This document shows positions 45,437 to 54,341 of a DNA stretch of 64,000 nucleotides, in pieces. The first letter of the stretch is position 1; each line of letters starts with the position of its first letter. The stretch is from contig NZ_CP163439.1 of NCBI RefSeq assembly GCF_041052385.1, positions 4,577,001-4,641,000 on the forward strand, given 5' to 3'. The position numbers and the translations under genes were made by a program. The notes under the pieces were generated by a model. The model saw nothing but the letters and a program-made list of their open reading frames with translations. It did no database searches and had not been told where the DNA came from. The DNA comes from Streptomyces sp. R28 (GTDB lineage: Bacteria > Actinomycetota > Actinomycetes > Streptomycetales > Streptomycetaceae).

Positions 45437-46060
45437 ATGCGAGAAGAGGACCTCTACACCGAGCAGTACTTCGGCGACGAGCAGCAATCCGGCGCCGATG
45501 CGCCGCAGTGGGAGCAGCAGGCGTTGCCGGCGACGAGGCTGAACGTGCAGTACAGGAACCCGTACCTGGACTCCATGACGGCGAAGGTACTGCTGGGCGA
45601 CTACTTCGACACCGGGCGTCTGCCGCCCGCGGAGGTCGTCGCGGCGGTACGGCACCAGTCGTGGAGGGACCTGGAGTACAAGGGGGGTTCGCTCAACGTC
45701 GTCGGTGACCGACTGTACGTCCTGTTCTTCCGGTCCGTGTGCTCGAAGCTGTCGTACGTCAAGGTCGGCCGGACGAAGAAGGAGGACAAAGCGCAGGTCC
45801 GGAAGCGGATCATGGCGCATGAGGGCGAGGCCAAGATCGCCCAGGCGGTCCTTTTCGACGCGTGGATCTCCCGTCCCTGCGTGTCGGCTGTCGCGTGGGA
45901 GAAGGGCGTCAAGGCGCACTTGAGTGCTGCGGCGAAGGAGGACATCATTCCGGTCGAGCAGGTGAAGGCGGAGTACTTCCGTGGCATCGCCTTCGGCGCT
46001 GCTGTCCGGGTGGCCCGGATGCAGGAAGACCGCAGCAGGGTTGTCTTCCTCGCACCGTGA
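45437..46060 (+). CDS. Protein with GIY-YIG/T5orf172-like domain
   Basis: 207 aa. The C-terminal half has the order of T5orf172/MUG113-type GIY-YIG-like domains: LSYVKVGRTKKEDK (Y-V-K-V-G-R-T), VRKRIMAHEGEAKIA, AWEKGVKAHL and EYFRGI. The N-terminal half (LDSMTAKVLLGDYFDTGRLP) is unassigned. Such domains cut DNA in mobile elements and phages, but the catalytic tyrosine and glutamate were not verified. ATG 45437 is the first clear start. Monocistronic in the accessory stretch. Confidence 0.55.
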   Translation: MREEDLYTEQYFGDEQQSGADAPQWEQQALPATRLNVQYRNPYLDSMTAKVLLGDYFDTGRLPPAEVVAAVRHQSWRDLEYKGGSLNVVGDRLYVLFFRSVCSKLSYVKVGRTKKEDKAQVRKRIMAHEGEAKIAQAVLFDAWISRPCVSAVAWEKGVKAHLSAAAKEDIIPVEQVKAEYFRGIAFGAAVRVARMQEDRSRVVFLAP

Positions 46061-46238
46061 TGTCCGGTCCGGGGCGTCGTCTTGCGCTGCGTGTCCGACG
46101 GCTGCGGGGGCAGGTGTCTCTTGCGGTCGCCGCGCGCAGCGCGTCCTCTTCACGTTCCCGGCCTGCGGACTGCGTCCGGCAGTCGGGGAGTGTGGAAGGG
46201 ATGCAGCGCGGTCGGGCGGTGCGGGCCCCGTAGGGGCC

Positions 46239-46547
46239 TTGATCAGCAGAAACAGGGCCAGTCATCGAACCAGCCTGCCGAAGGGCATCGTCCTGCTCAC
46301 GACGCCAGAAGGCTGGCGTCACAGTGCCCTCACCGCGGCAGGGGGGATGCTCTGCGGGCATCTCGCCGACGTTCCGGTCACCGCTGGCCCAGCCGAGGCA
46401 CGGGCCGCCGCGGCGACCATGGTGATAGGACTCGCACATGACTTCCACAAAGTACGCGTCAACGTGACCTGGGATCCGCCCCGGGAACCCGGGTCCTGGA
46501 CCGCTCAGGTCACCATTGCCTCGACCTCGCCGAACGCCTGTGGTTAA
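46239..46547 (+). CDS. Small hypothetical protein
   Basis: About 102 aa if TTG 46239 is used; the start is uncertain. GIVLLTTPEGWRHSALTAAG, then AAATMVIGLAHDFHKVRVNV and TWDPPREPGSWTAQV show good codon bias and resemble a family of short Streptomyces proteins of unknown function. The flanking 46548-46976 stretch shows nothing further. Confidence 0.4.
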   Translation: MISRNRASHRTSLPKGIVLLTTPEGWRHSALTAAGGMLCGHLADVPVTAGPAEARAAAATMVIGLAHDFHKVRVNVTWDPPREPGSWTAQVTIASTSPNACG

Positions 46548-46976
46548 ACAACAAGCTAAGGCTTGGGAGCTCGTCGTCTCCTGAAGCTTGGGCCCCTCGG
46601 GAACCAGTCTCCCGGCGTAACAGTCGAGCGGTCTGAAGTGCCTTACGCTGAAGCCGCCGTGGCCGCGGTCTGCGCCCGCTCGTGTCCATCAGAACGCATT
46701 ATGGGGCGCGGTTCACACAGCCCTGCAGACTTCCCGCGGACCCTGCGGTAGTGCCCGTGTATCGGCCCTGCGCGTCACCTTTATGTGGGCTGGCGGTACT
46801 GCAGGCGTCTGTCTTCAGGTTCCCGCTGAATCAACAGAGTTGAGTCAGCTGACCTGCCCTTTTCCTGTGATGCACATCGAGCAGCCGTCGCCAGTGGCTG
46901 ATCAGGTTGCACTCGTTTGTGTGCTCCTGACCCTCTTGGGCAGACGGGGCAAACGCGGTCCCCCTAAGGTGTCGCC

Positions 46977-47636
46977 ATGAGCCCGATCGATGGCCTCAAT
47001 GCGTCCGCGGACTGGGTTGCCAAGGACATGGAGGCGATGCTCCGAGAGTGCGATGCTGTCATCGCGTCGAAGGACGAACACTTGGCCCGCCTGGCAGCGG
47101 GTATCGAGGCACTCCAGGCCGAGATGGATCAGATCAGCGCCGAACGGGCTCTGGCCGTTACTGACCGTGACAAGGCAGAGCAAGTCCTCGCAGCATTCCG
47201 GGCAGCCGTGGAAAAGGGGACAGGTCTGCGCCAGTCACGTGGGCACACCCAGACTCGACTGCGCGTCGTTCCTGACGCTCCCGAACCTGATGAAGCTGCT
47301 GCGCCCCACTCCGCGGCCGCAGCGACCGAGCAGCGAGAGGCCCCGGCTACCTCAGCTGCCGTCACATTGGAGCCTGAAGAAACGGCCGTCCGGATCACCG
47401 GCGAACGGTCGGTCGCAGTGATGAAGATCATCGCAGCTGAACCGGACCGGGGCTGGACCCCGAAGGACATCGCGGTGCGACTGGAGGGCCACGACGCCGG
47501 CCAGGAGCCGACTGCTCACGCTCGCGCGCGGGCCCTGCTGGATTCTCTTGCCCGGCGGAAGGTGCTGCACAAGCGGCGCGAAGGTGACGGCCGGCGGTGC
47601 GTGTTCCGGCTGGCCGCCGCTTGGGAGGCTGCTTAG
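46977..47636 (+). CDS. Coiled-coil protein with C-terminal winged helix
   Basis: 219 aa. Residues about 25-80 form a coiled coil (LARLAAGIEALQAEMDQI). An alanine/glutamate-rich linker follows, and from about 140 a winged helix reads RGWTPKDIAVRLEGHDAGQE then ARALLDSLARRKVLHKRREG. The pattern suggests a DNA-binding regulator or plasmid-type accessory protein. ATG 46977. Nothing ties it functionally to neighbours. Confidence 0.6.
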   Translation: MSPIDGLNASADWVAKDMEAMLRECDAVIASKDEHLARLAAGIEALQAEMDQISAERALAVTDRDKAEQVLAAFRAAVEKGTGLRQSRGHTQTRLRVVPDAPEPDEAAAPHSAAAATEQREAPATSAAVTLEPEETAVRITGERSVAVMKIIAAEPDRGWTPKDIAVRLEGHDAGQEPTAHARARALLDSLARRKVLHKRREGDGRRCVFRLAAAWEAA

Positions 47637-47846
47637 ACGAGCGCGTCCACATGAGCGACCGCCGCCCCACGCCCGGCCAAGGTGTAGAGGCCAGCGCCTA
47701 GGCGCGGGGCGGCGGTCTCCAGCGCGGCTTGGCCGCCACCCTTGACGCTAGCGGGTTTCTGCTCGCGCGAAGAGGAGTGCCCGGCCATTTTCCCTCTATC
47801 GGGAGAACGGACAGGCATGTCCTCTTCACACATTCATCCGAGGCAG

Positions 47847-48185
47847 TCAGCGCGGGGTAGATCCACGTTCCCCGTCGTCACGGCACGTCTCGGGCGGCAA
47901 CGGCTGGTGGCGGACTCCGTTCTCGTCCTTTGGCCAGTCCACATGGCGGGGCCAAAGCATCTCGCCCAACGTCTCCTCAAGGCTGGCCACAGTGAGCAGG
48001 TCAGGCCATGTCGAGCCAGTGAGCACGTTAGTGATGACCTGTCGGTTGACCCCCGAGGCCGCGGCGAGCGCGTTGGCGCTCAGCCCCTTGCGTTCCATTG
48101 CTTCCGCGAGTGCCCGGGCGATGGCCTGGCCGACTTGGGCGGGGCGGTAACCGCCCATCATCGCGTACGGCCAGGCGCCGGCCAT
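47847..48185 (-). CDS. XRE-family helix-turn-helix protein
   Basis: 112 aa from ATG 48185, which has GGGAG 6 bases upstream (GTG 48230 would be longer but lacks a site). The HTH spans about 18-75: AIARALAEAMERKGLSANAL then AAASGVNRQVITNVLTGSTW. Likely a small phage- or plasmid-type repressor, divergent from the gene at 48377. Confidence 0.75.
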   Translation of the reverse strand: MAGAWPYAMMGGYRPAQVGQAIARALAEAMERKGLSANALAAASGVNRQVITNVLTGSTWPDLLTVASLEETLGEMLWPRHVDWPKDENGVRHQPLPPETCRDDGERGSTPR

Positions 48186-48376
48186 GGCGTACTCCCACGG
48201 CTTCTTTCCACGTCTTGTTCCTCCAGGCACGCGACCAGTGTGACGGACGGTGCACCGACATGCGCACCTCGCCCATGGATGCTATTCAAGCAGCAGGAAG
48301 CTGGTGTAGTCAGGCCTATGTCCGCGACCAGAACGGTTCGACATTTGATTGCTCAACGAAGTGGAGGTGAGGGGCC

Positions 48377-49321
48377 GTGACGACGGGGCGTTCCCTGCTG
48401 GCGGCCGACGAGAAGCTGATGCCCACGCGCAAGATGCGAGCCGATCAGCAGGTAGCCGTGATCAAGGCGGCGTGCATGTCGACGGCGCCCGTGGGTGCTG
48501 CCCAACTGGCGGAGGCCACCGGGTTTTCCGCGAAGAACTGCGGGCTAGTCCCCGTGTTCGCCGTCAATACAGGGCTGCTGGTCAAGGCGCACCGGCAGAC
48601 GATGTATCTCCCGAGCCGGAAAGGCCGTGCAGTGGCACGCGCCTTCGCCAGGAGCGAGGAAGCGGGGCTGGAGGCCCTGCGTGGCGTGTGGCGGGGGCAG
48701 TGGTTCGGGCGCGCCATGCGGGAGCGGTTGGGGCACGGCCCCGTCACACGCGAGGGCCTGGTCGCCAAGCTACTTCTGGCCGCGCGGGCCACTGAGAATC
48801 GGATCCGGCAGGCACACGTTCTTCTGGATCTTCTGGTGTCCGTGGGCATGGTGGTGCCCGGCGACGACGGACTTCTGAACTGGTACGACGGCGCCGCCTA
48901 CGTCCCAGAGGAGCGATCAGATCCCAAGGCCGCCGACGTGGCATTCACCGAGGTGCCGGAAGTGCCCGGACCACAGGGCACGCCCGCCAGCAATGCCCCA
49001 GACGAGGAAGCCCCCCTGCCCGGCACGTCCTCGAGCGAGCCGGAACTTCCATTTACAGGGGATACCGGGCTGGGCACGACCGGGGAGCGGGACTCGGACA
49101 GGTACAAGGCCGCCACGGTTCCGGCCCCACGACGCTTCTCCGCGACCGGCCCGCATCCCGGATCCGCGGTCGCGGATGACGATCTACTCGCATTGCTACT
49201 CCCGCCGGTGCTTCTGGCGGATCTGACCCGTCTGACAGAGGAGGAAGTGATCGCTCTGCACGGCCACTTGCGTGCGGTGGCCTCACTCACCGCGAAACTC
49301 CGGGGGCGCCCCGTCTCATAA
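48377..49321 (+). CDS. Hypothetical protein with N-terminal winged-helix-like domain
   Basis: 314 aa from GTG 48377 behind GGAGGTGAGGGG. The first 170 residues are helical with a double winged-helix look (MSTAPVGAAQLAEATGFSAK; RIRQAHVLLDLLVSVGMVVP). A disordered acidic/proline-rich region follows (about 180-260), then a C-terminal helix (LADLTRLTEEEVIALHGHLR). Similar layouts occur in ICE/plasmid accessory proteins. Divergent from the XRE gene. Confidence 0.6.
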   Translation: MTTGRSLLAADEKLMPTRKMRADQQVAVIKAACMSTAPVGAAQLAEATGFSAKNCGLVPVFAVNTGLLVKAHRQTMYLPSRKGRAVARAFARSEEAGLEALRGVWRGQWFGRAMRERLGHGPVTREGLVAKLLLAARATENRIRQAHVLLDLLVSVGMVVPGDDGLLNWYDGAAYVPEERSDPKAADVAFTEVPEVPGPQGTPASNAPDEEAPLPGTSSSEPELPFTGDTGLGTTGERDSDRYKAATVPAPRRFSATGPHPGSAVADDDLLALLLPPVLLADLTRLTEEEVIALHGHLRAVASLTAKLRGRPVS

Positions 49322-49338
49322 GCCTCCCCAAAAAGAAC

Positions 49339-49386
49339 GGTCCGGCAGCGCCCACTATCCCTTGGCCGGGTTGGTGCTGCCGGACC
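49339..49386 (+). terminator. Hairpin with 11-bp stem after the 48377 gene
   Basis: ggtccggcagc (49339-49349) pairs perfectly with gctgccggacc (49376-49386). The loop is long (26 bases), so function as a terminator is likely but not certain. Confidence 0.5.
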
Positions 49387-49541
49387 TCCACCGTCACCAC
49401 GACCGGCGCGGCGAGGCCGCGTAGGAAGGGGCTTCGGCATGCCCTCACACAAGGCGAGGAACAGCGTCCACCGTAGCGCGCCCGCGCCCCACAGCGCGTG
49501 TGATTCACCCGCCCGGAACCCGCTCACCCCGGCAGCCCACC

Positions 49542-50456
49542 GTGACTAGGGCAACGATCAAAGAGGCACTCCTGGAAGTCAGCCGACTCTGGCTGCACAA
49601 GGCCGCCGCAGGCGAGATGAGCATCGAGACCGTCGATCTATACATCCAGGTCAGCGAACGCTTCCACCGCTACGCCGACGCCCATCACATCAGCCGTATG
49701 GACGATGTCACCCGAGACCTGACGGAGACGTTCATCTCCGCCCCCGGCCGCGACCGCCGCAACAACATCACCCTGGTCCCTGGGAACAGCACCCGCCGCC
49801 AGCGCCGCTCCGCGATCGCCTCCCTCTTCGCGCACGCCCGAGCCCTGGATATGACCAGGGCGGCACCGCTCCTCGACTCTCCGCCGATCAAGCGCGCCCC
49901 TCGTAACTCCGGCGCCGGACTCACCAGACGGGACATCGAGAACCTGCAGTTCCACGCCGAGCGCGGCATGCCCGCAACCCGGCACGCCGCCCTCCTCGCG
50001 CTCCTCCTTGCGGGACTGAACAGTGCGGAGACCGCAGCAGCCACCACCACCGACCTCGACCTGCCTGCAGCCGAAGTCAGCACCGCTGGCGGCACCCGCA
50101 CCCACCCCCGCACCTGCCCACTCAATGAGTGGGGCGTCTACGTCCTGGGCTTGCGCGCCGCCCGCCTCGAGCGCACCGGGCACGGTCCGCACCGGCTGGT
50201 CACCAGCACGAAATCCTCGCGGTACGGCGCCCAGGCCAGTGTCGGCGCTGGCTTCAACGACATCGCCCGCAATGCCGGACTCGCCACCCGTAAGCGCAAG
50301 GTCGAGCCCCGCGACATCACCCGCTACGTCGCCCGGCAGGTCCTGCACCAGACCGGCCAGTTGTCTGAGGTCGCTCGCCGCCTGGGCCTGTCCTCCCTTG
50401 ATGCCGCGGCCGGCCTGGCCGGCCTCGCCTGGCAGAACGGGAAGGCCTCCCCGTGA
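49542..50456 (+). CDS. Tyrosine-recombinase-like protein
   Basis: 304 aa from GTG 49542 (VTRATIKEALLEVSRLW). The N-terminal SAM-like core-binding domain (ETVDLYIQVSERFHRYADAH) is followed by a catalytic-domain-like part (HAALLALLLAGLNSAETAAA; PRDITRYVARQVLHQTGQL). The expected R, H-x-x-R and Tyr cannot all be placed, so it may be inactive or a divergent relative. Its stop overlaps the next gene (GTGA), which suggests a two-gene mobile module. It lies 1.7 kb upstream of a tRNA-Arg used as an integration site, but on the opposite side from the usual integrase position. Confidence 0.55.
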   Translation: MTRATIKEALLEVSRLWLHKAAAGEMSIETVDLYIQVSERFHRYADAHHISRMDDVTRDLTETFISAPGRDRRNNITLVPGNSTRRQRRSAIASLFAHARALDMTRAAPLLDSPPIKRAPRNSGAGLTRRDIENLQFHAERGMPATRHAALLALLLAGLNSAETAAATTTDLDLPAAEVSTAGGTRTHPRTCPLNEWGVYVLGLRAARLERTGHGPHRLVTSTKSSRYGAQASVGAGFNDIARNAGLATRKRKVEPRDITRYVARQVLHQTGQLSEVARRLGLSSLDAAAGLAGLAWQNGKASP

Positions 50457-51967
50457 GTCGACGCAAGGTAACGGCGGCCAAACGGCCCGTCACAGCCGAG
50501 GCAAAAGGGCAGAGGGACCAGCGCACGTACATCTACGGCGCCATCCCCGACGACGCCTTCGGCGCCAAGACCGACCGGCCGCCGCCCAAAGGCCCCGAAG
50601 CCCCTCCGCTCGCCCAGGACGAACGATTCGAGTACCTGGTGAACAATCCGGACCTCTATACCGCCGCCACCGCACTGCCCGGCCCGAAGAAGGTCGGGCG
50701 CCCCGCCCACTACCCGCCCGTCGTCTATCTGATCTTCCTCTGCTCAATCTCACTGTTCGGCTCTGCCCGCTCCACCGCCAGCCACCTCCAGCGCCCTCTT
50801 TGGTGGGAAGCCGTACGCCGAGCAGTCCGGGCCCACCAAGGAGACGAAGCAGCCGACGCCCTCAGGCCCACCGGGCCCTCCCGCAGCAACTGGAACCACT
50901 ACTTTCACAAGCACCTCAAACCTGCCCACGGAACGGTCCGCGACATCAGCCGCGACCTGTGGATTCAACAGGCCCTCGACCACGGAATGATGAAGGAGTC
51001 CGGCAAGCGCACCAGCCGCATCTACCCCGAGCGCCAACAGGTCCTGCACGGCGACGCCACCGTCGCCGCCCCACCCTCTTCCCACACCGAGCACGAGACC
51101 GTAGACGAAACCACCGGTGAGATTCGAACCCACCGAGTCGACGAAGACGCTGGCGTCACAACAGAAGGCGGCGGCAGGCAGGTCTACGGCAACAAATTCC
51201 TCTCCGTGGGCGTCCGCCTTGCCAACCGGGCCCACAGCCGCGTGATCCTGGCGCTGGAATCCATCCGCCACAGATCCCAAGAAGAAGACCCGGAACGGGA
51301 AGCCGAAGGCGCCGCCTTCGTCGGGCTGGTCAAGCACATCCTCACCCGTGCTCCAGGCCTACGAGCCGCCACCTACGACGCGGCCCTCCGCGGCACCCAC
51401 CGCGCCCCTTTGATCGCCGAAGGCCTGCTTGTTTTCACCCCCCAGCACTCAGGCCTCCCACCACAGTCCCTGGAGCGCTACCAGGACGGTCCCTGCAAAC
51501 ACGATCTCTACGTCGCCGAGGCCCGGGTCTGTGAACGCCACATCACCGTCGATGGGCAGACCCACTACACGCCGCTCCCCGTCGAGGAACTCGAGTGCCG
51601 CCAGGGAAAGCGGACCCGCTACTACCACCGCCTAACCATCCCGTGCCGCGCCAAAGACCACACGCTCCGCATCCCGGTCGATGAAACGGAAGATGACCGC
51701 CAGATCGATCCCACCACAGGCAAGAAACGCTTCAACCGCACCGAACATCTCCGGCAGGTCCCGCCCGACACACCCGCAGGCCGCCGCCTCAAAGGGTTCC
51801 GCCAGGACAGCGAATCCACACATTCACGATTCGACCAGAGCTACCCACATAAAAGGGTCCCCGCGTACGGAGCCAATGGGGCCCTCCTCATCTACATCGG
51901 CTATGCCTGGCTGAACAACTCCGTCACACGGGTCATGCACCCCCAGGCGGCTGCTCTTGTCACCTGA
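50453..51967 (+). CDS. Transposase-like protein with probable DDE/RNase H fold
   Basis: 504 aa. The central part has QVLHGDATVAAPPS (possible first Asp), GNKFLSVGVRLANRAHSRVI, LRAATYDAALRGTHRAP (possible second Asp) and a late polar stretch with STHSRFDQSYPHKRVP (possible Glu region). The N-terminal region is helical and basic. Overlap with the recombinase-like gene indicates a paired module. The protein continues to within 220 bases of the tRNA. No terminal inverted repeats were found around it, so transposition by itself is unproven. Confidence 0.55.
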   Translation: MSRRKVTAAKRPVTAEAKGQRDQRTYIYGAIPDDAFGAKTDRPPPKGPEAPPLAQDERFEYLVNNPDLYTAATALPGPKKVGRPAHYPPVVYLIFLCSISLFGSARSTASHLQRPLWWEAVRRAVRAHQGDEAADALRPTGPSRSNWNHYFHKHLKPAHGTVRDISRDLWIQQALDHGMMKESGKRTSRIYPERQQVLHGDATVAAPPSSHTEHETVDETTGEIRTHRVDEDAGVTTEGGGRQVYGNKFLSVGVRLANRAHSRVILALESIRHRSQEEDPEREAEGAAFVGLVKHILTRAPGLRAATYDAALRGTHRAPLIAEGLLVFTPQHSGLPPQSLERYQDGPCKHDLYVAEARVCERHITVDGQTHYTPLPVEELECRQGKRTRYYHRLTIPCRAKDHTLRIPVDETEDDRQIDPTTGKKRFNRTEHLRQVPPDTPAGRRLKGFRQDSESTHSRFDQSYPHKRVPAYGANGALLIYIGYAWLNNSVTRVMHPQAAALVT

Positions 51968-52186
51968 AACCGCGCCTCACCCGGGCCCGTCTGCTCAGCA
52001 CACGCTCCGGTGCCCCAACCCCCACAACCCAGGAGCCAGTGATCAGACACCGACGCCGATCTCACCTGACCCGCTACACTGTCGGCGGTGGCCCAGACCT
52101 CACCGGTCTGTCCGCCCTGTCGGCAGCAGGCCTGAAGCCCATCGCCATTCGCGCCGGGTTTTAGACACGTTTTCCGACAGATCCCT

Positions 52187-52259
52187 GCCTTCGTAGCTCA
52201 GGGGATAGAGCACCGCTCTCCTAAAGCGGGTGTCGCAGGTTCGAATCCTGCCGGGGGCA
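52187..52259 (+). tRNA. tRNA-Arg (anticodon CCT)
   Basis: Cloverleaf drawn directly: acceptor GCCTTCG/CGGGGGC (two G-T pairs), D-arm GCTCAGGGGATAGAGC, anticodon stem CCGCT/AGCGG with loop CTCCTAA (anticodon CCT), T-arm CAGG-TTCGAAT-CCTG, discriminator A, and no encoded CCA. Its 3' half is repeated at 58189 and 59364. Confidence 0.95.
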
Positions 52260-52262
52260 CAG
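52218..52262 (+). repeat. att site 1 (3' half of tRNA-Arg)
   Basis: Forty-five bases from the anticodon loop to just past the tRNA end, identical to 59364-59408 and one base different from 58189-58231. This is the attachment core of elements integrated at tRNA-Arg(CCT). Confidence 0.9.
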
Positions 52263-52288
52263 ACTGCGCAGCAGGTCAGAGGGTTACA

Positions 52289-52317
52289 GGCCCCTCGTTC
52301 TATTCGAACGGGGGGCC
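52289..52317 (+). terminator. tRNA terminator hairpin
   Basis: Twelve-bp stem with one G-T pair (ggcccctcgttc / gaacggggggcc), 5-base loop. A near copy follows att site 2 at about 58259-58288, as part of the head homology between the two elements. Confidence 0.8.
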
Positions 52318-52333
52318 TCTCTCATGATCGAAT

Positions 52334-52351
52334 GCCACATGGATGCCACAT
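52334..52351 (+). repeat. Head-end direct repeat, candidate integrase arm sites (element 1)
   Basis: GCCACAT occurs twice with an 11-bp period (52334-52340 and 52345-52351), about 70 bases inside att 1. The matching place in element 2 has a different heptamer with the same 11-bp period. Confidence 0.55.
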
Positions 52352-52518
52352 CCCCACGCGATCATGCACAAGCCTCACCCATCTATAGAACCCAAGGGCC
52401 CTCCAGGGGCTTCGTGCGCTCAAGGCCGCTGAACCGCGCCGGGTGCATAGTGCACCAACGGTTGCGCCTGGCTGTTGTGCTGTCAGGTCCGGACTGGTCC
52501 GGGGCTTTCGGGAGCCGG

Positions 52519-52689
52519 TCAGCGGGCCGGGCGCCGGGTGGAGCGCCAGATGGAGCGGGCCGCCAGGTAGAGCAGATCGACGATGAGAAGCAGTACGCCG
52601 ATGGACATCAGGTAGGACATGCCGTCGACGGCCGCGCCGATGGCGACCAGAGCGATTCCGGCGATGAGCAGGATCAGGAAGAGGACCAT
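52519..52689 (-). CDS. Small two-helix membrane protein
   Basis: 56 aa, ATG 52689. Two hydrophobic segments (MVLFLILLIAGIALVAIGAA; LMSIGVLLLIVDLLYLAARS) and a basic tail WRSTRRPAR. It lies on the same strand as the Asp23 cluster but 360 bases downstream of it. Likely a stress-associated small membrane protein; family not recognised. Confidence 0.6.
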   Translation of the reverse strand: MVLFLILLIAGIALVAIGAAVDGMSYLMSIGVLLLIVDLLYLAARSIWRSTRRPAR

Positions 52690-53047
52690 GACGGGATGCC
52701 TCCTGAAGGAACCGTGCGAGATCTGCGTGTTCTCTCGGCTACGGCAGGACACGCTGTGCCTGTGCTCGATGTCGCGTCGGCCGAGGGGTGATACGTGACG
52801 GCCCCGGCGCACAAGGCCGCCACCAGGGTGGTGGCGGCCTCCGCCGACGGCGTGCCCCACCGACCCCAGGGTTCTCAGGATGATGCCGACGACAACCAAG
52901 GAAGGTGTCTTCGCGCACGCCGTCAGCGAAGCGAGTGCGCCAGGCAGCGTGCTGTCGGTTTGATCCTCCGTGTGCCAGAGCGCTCGGGTTCCAGGAATTC
53001 GGGACACCTCGCGGCCGGTACCCCCATGAGGCTTGGCCCAGGGGGTC

Positions 53048-53650
53048 CTAGGTGGCGCGTTGGGCGCGGTGGCGGGCTTCCCGGAGTCGGACCTTCGAGG
53101 GGAGGCGGTCCAGGCCGGCCGAGTCTCGTGCGTGTGCGAGTGTTTCGCGGCTCAGTTGCCCCAGAGTCCGCTTTGGATCGGCGTGAGGCTCCAACAGCAG
53201 CCGCACGCGCGCGGTGGGAGCGGTACGTCGGCCGGTCAGCCGGACGTGAGCGCGTGAGACCCCGTGGAGGGCTTGTGCCTCTTCCTCGATGACCCTCTCC
53301 AGTGTGCGGCCGTTGAGCCGGGCCGGCGCGCTGTCTTCGCTGTCGATGAGGACCCGGTCCAGGCGGTGTCTGCGTTGCGCGAGGAGCCACCACAGCAGCA
53401 GGGCCAGCAGCACGGCGAGCACCGCGATCACGGTCGCCCACCACCAGCCTTCGTCCCGCCACCGGGTGCGTCCCCAGGCGCCCAGCACCACATCGTCCGG
53501 CCCGCGGAAGGGCCACCAGCCCGGCACGTCGAAATCCCAGTGGCGCTGCAGGTCCAGTGCGCCCAGCAGCACGCCGCCGCCCAGGGCGAACAGTCCGAGG
53601 CCGACAAGCCCGAGCAGCACCCGGTTCACCGTCTTGAGCATCAGGGTCAC
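53048..53650 (-). CDS. amaP: AmaP-like alkaline shock membrane anchor protein
   Basis: 200 aa. Two membrane segments (LLGLVGLGLFALGGGVLLGA; ATVIAVLAVLLALLLWWLLA) enclose a short periplasmic loop. A cytoplasmic C-terminal domain (VIEEEAQALHGVSRAHVRLT) resembles the Asp23 fold. AmaP in Firmicutes anchors Asp23 to the membrane. Last of the run of five Asp23-type genes, one base after the stop of the gene before it. Confidence 0.8.
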   Translation of the reverse strand: MTLMLKTVNRVLLGLVGLGLFALGGGVLLGALDLQRHWDFDVPGWWPFRGPDDVVLGAWGRTRWRDEGWWWATVIAVLAVLLALLLWWLLAQRRHRLDRVLIDSEDSAPARLNGRTLERVIEEEAQALHGVSRAHVRLTGRRTAPTARVRLLLEPHADPKRTLGQLSRETLAHARDSAGLDRLPSKVRLREARHRAQRAT

Positions 53651-53651
53651 C

Positions 53652-54341
53652 TCAGCCCTTCTTGGGGCGCCGGACGCGCACGGCCAGTGTGGGTTGCCGG
53701 GCCAGGCCCAAGGACGTCACGGCTTCGCCCAGTTCGGCGTCCAGGTCGGAGCGGACCTCCTCAAGATCGCGGAAGTGTGCCCGTGCCCGGGCTTTGACCT
53801 TCCGGCGGCCGACAGCGACCTGTGCCGACTGGACACCGGGCACCTGCATGGCCCGGTCGCGCAGAACCAGGGCGGCCGCGCGGCGGTCGAGCCCGGCGCG
53901 GACGTCCTCTGTCCCGGGGATACCGGTGGGCTCCCGCATGGGCAGCAGCCGGCGCAGTCCCGGCGTCACCGCCAGCAGGAAAAGCCACAGGCCGAGGGCC
54001 ATCGCGACCGCGGCCCCGACGATCATCCAGACGTCGTCCAGGGGCCGTGTGGCCAGTTCCTCGGCGAGCCGCCGCCGCCAGCGCATCGCATTCCGGCCTG
54101 CCCGCACCGCGACCACGTCGTACAGGAGAAATCCGACGGCCGCGGCGGACAGCAGGGCTGCCAAGGCCGCGGGAATCCGCCGCGCCGACCAGAAACGGTG
54201 CGCCGACCGGCCTGATCCGTCGGTCACCTTCGTGGCGCCCCCGGCCGTCCCAGGGGTGCCGTCGGCGGACGGAGCCGCCTGTCCCGGACCGGAGGAGAGG
54301 TCACTGTCACCGGTCGGCTGCCGCGAGGTGTTCGCGCTCAT
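53652..54341 (-). CDS. DUF6286-type membrane protein of the Asp23 cluster
   Basis: 229 aa. A disordered N-terminus, two membrane segments (IPAALAALLSAAAVGFLLYD; VWMIVGAAVAMALGLWLFLL) and a C-terminal domain with the Asp23-associated LRDRAMQVPGVQSAQVAVGR. ATG 54341 overlaps the upstream asp23 stop (ATGA). Such proteins occur beside AmaP and Asp23 in Streptomyces; function unknown, probably envelope homeostasis. Confidence 0.75.
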   Translation of the reverse strand: MSANTSRQPTGDSDLSSGPGQAAPSADGTPGTAGGATKVTDGSGRSAHRFWSARRIPAALAALLSAAAVGFLLYDVVAVRAGRNAMRWRRRLAEELATRPLDDVWMIVGAAVAMALGLWLFLLAVTPGLRRLLPMREPTGIPGTEDVRAGLDRRAAALVLRDRAMQVPGVQSAQVAVGRRKVKARARAHFRDLEEVRSDLDAELGEAVTSLGLARQPTLAVRVRRPKKG

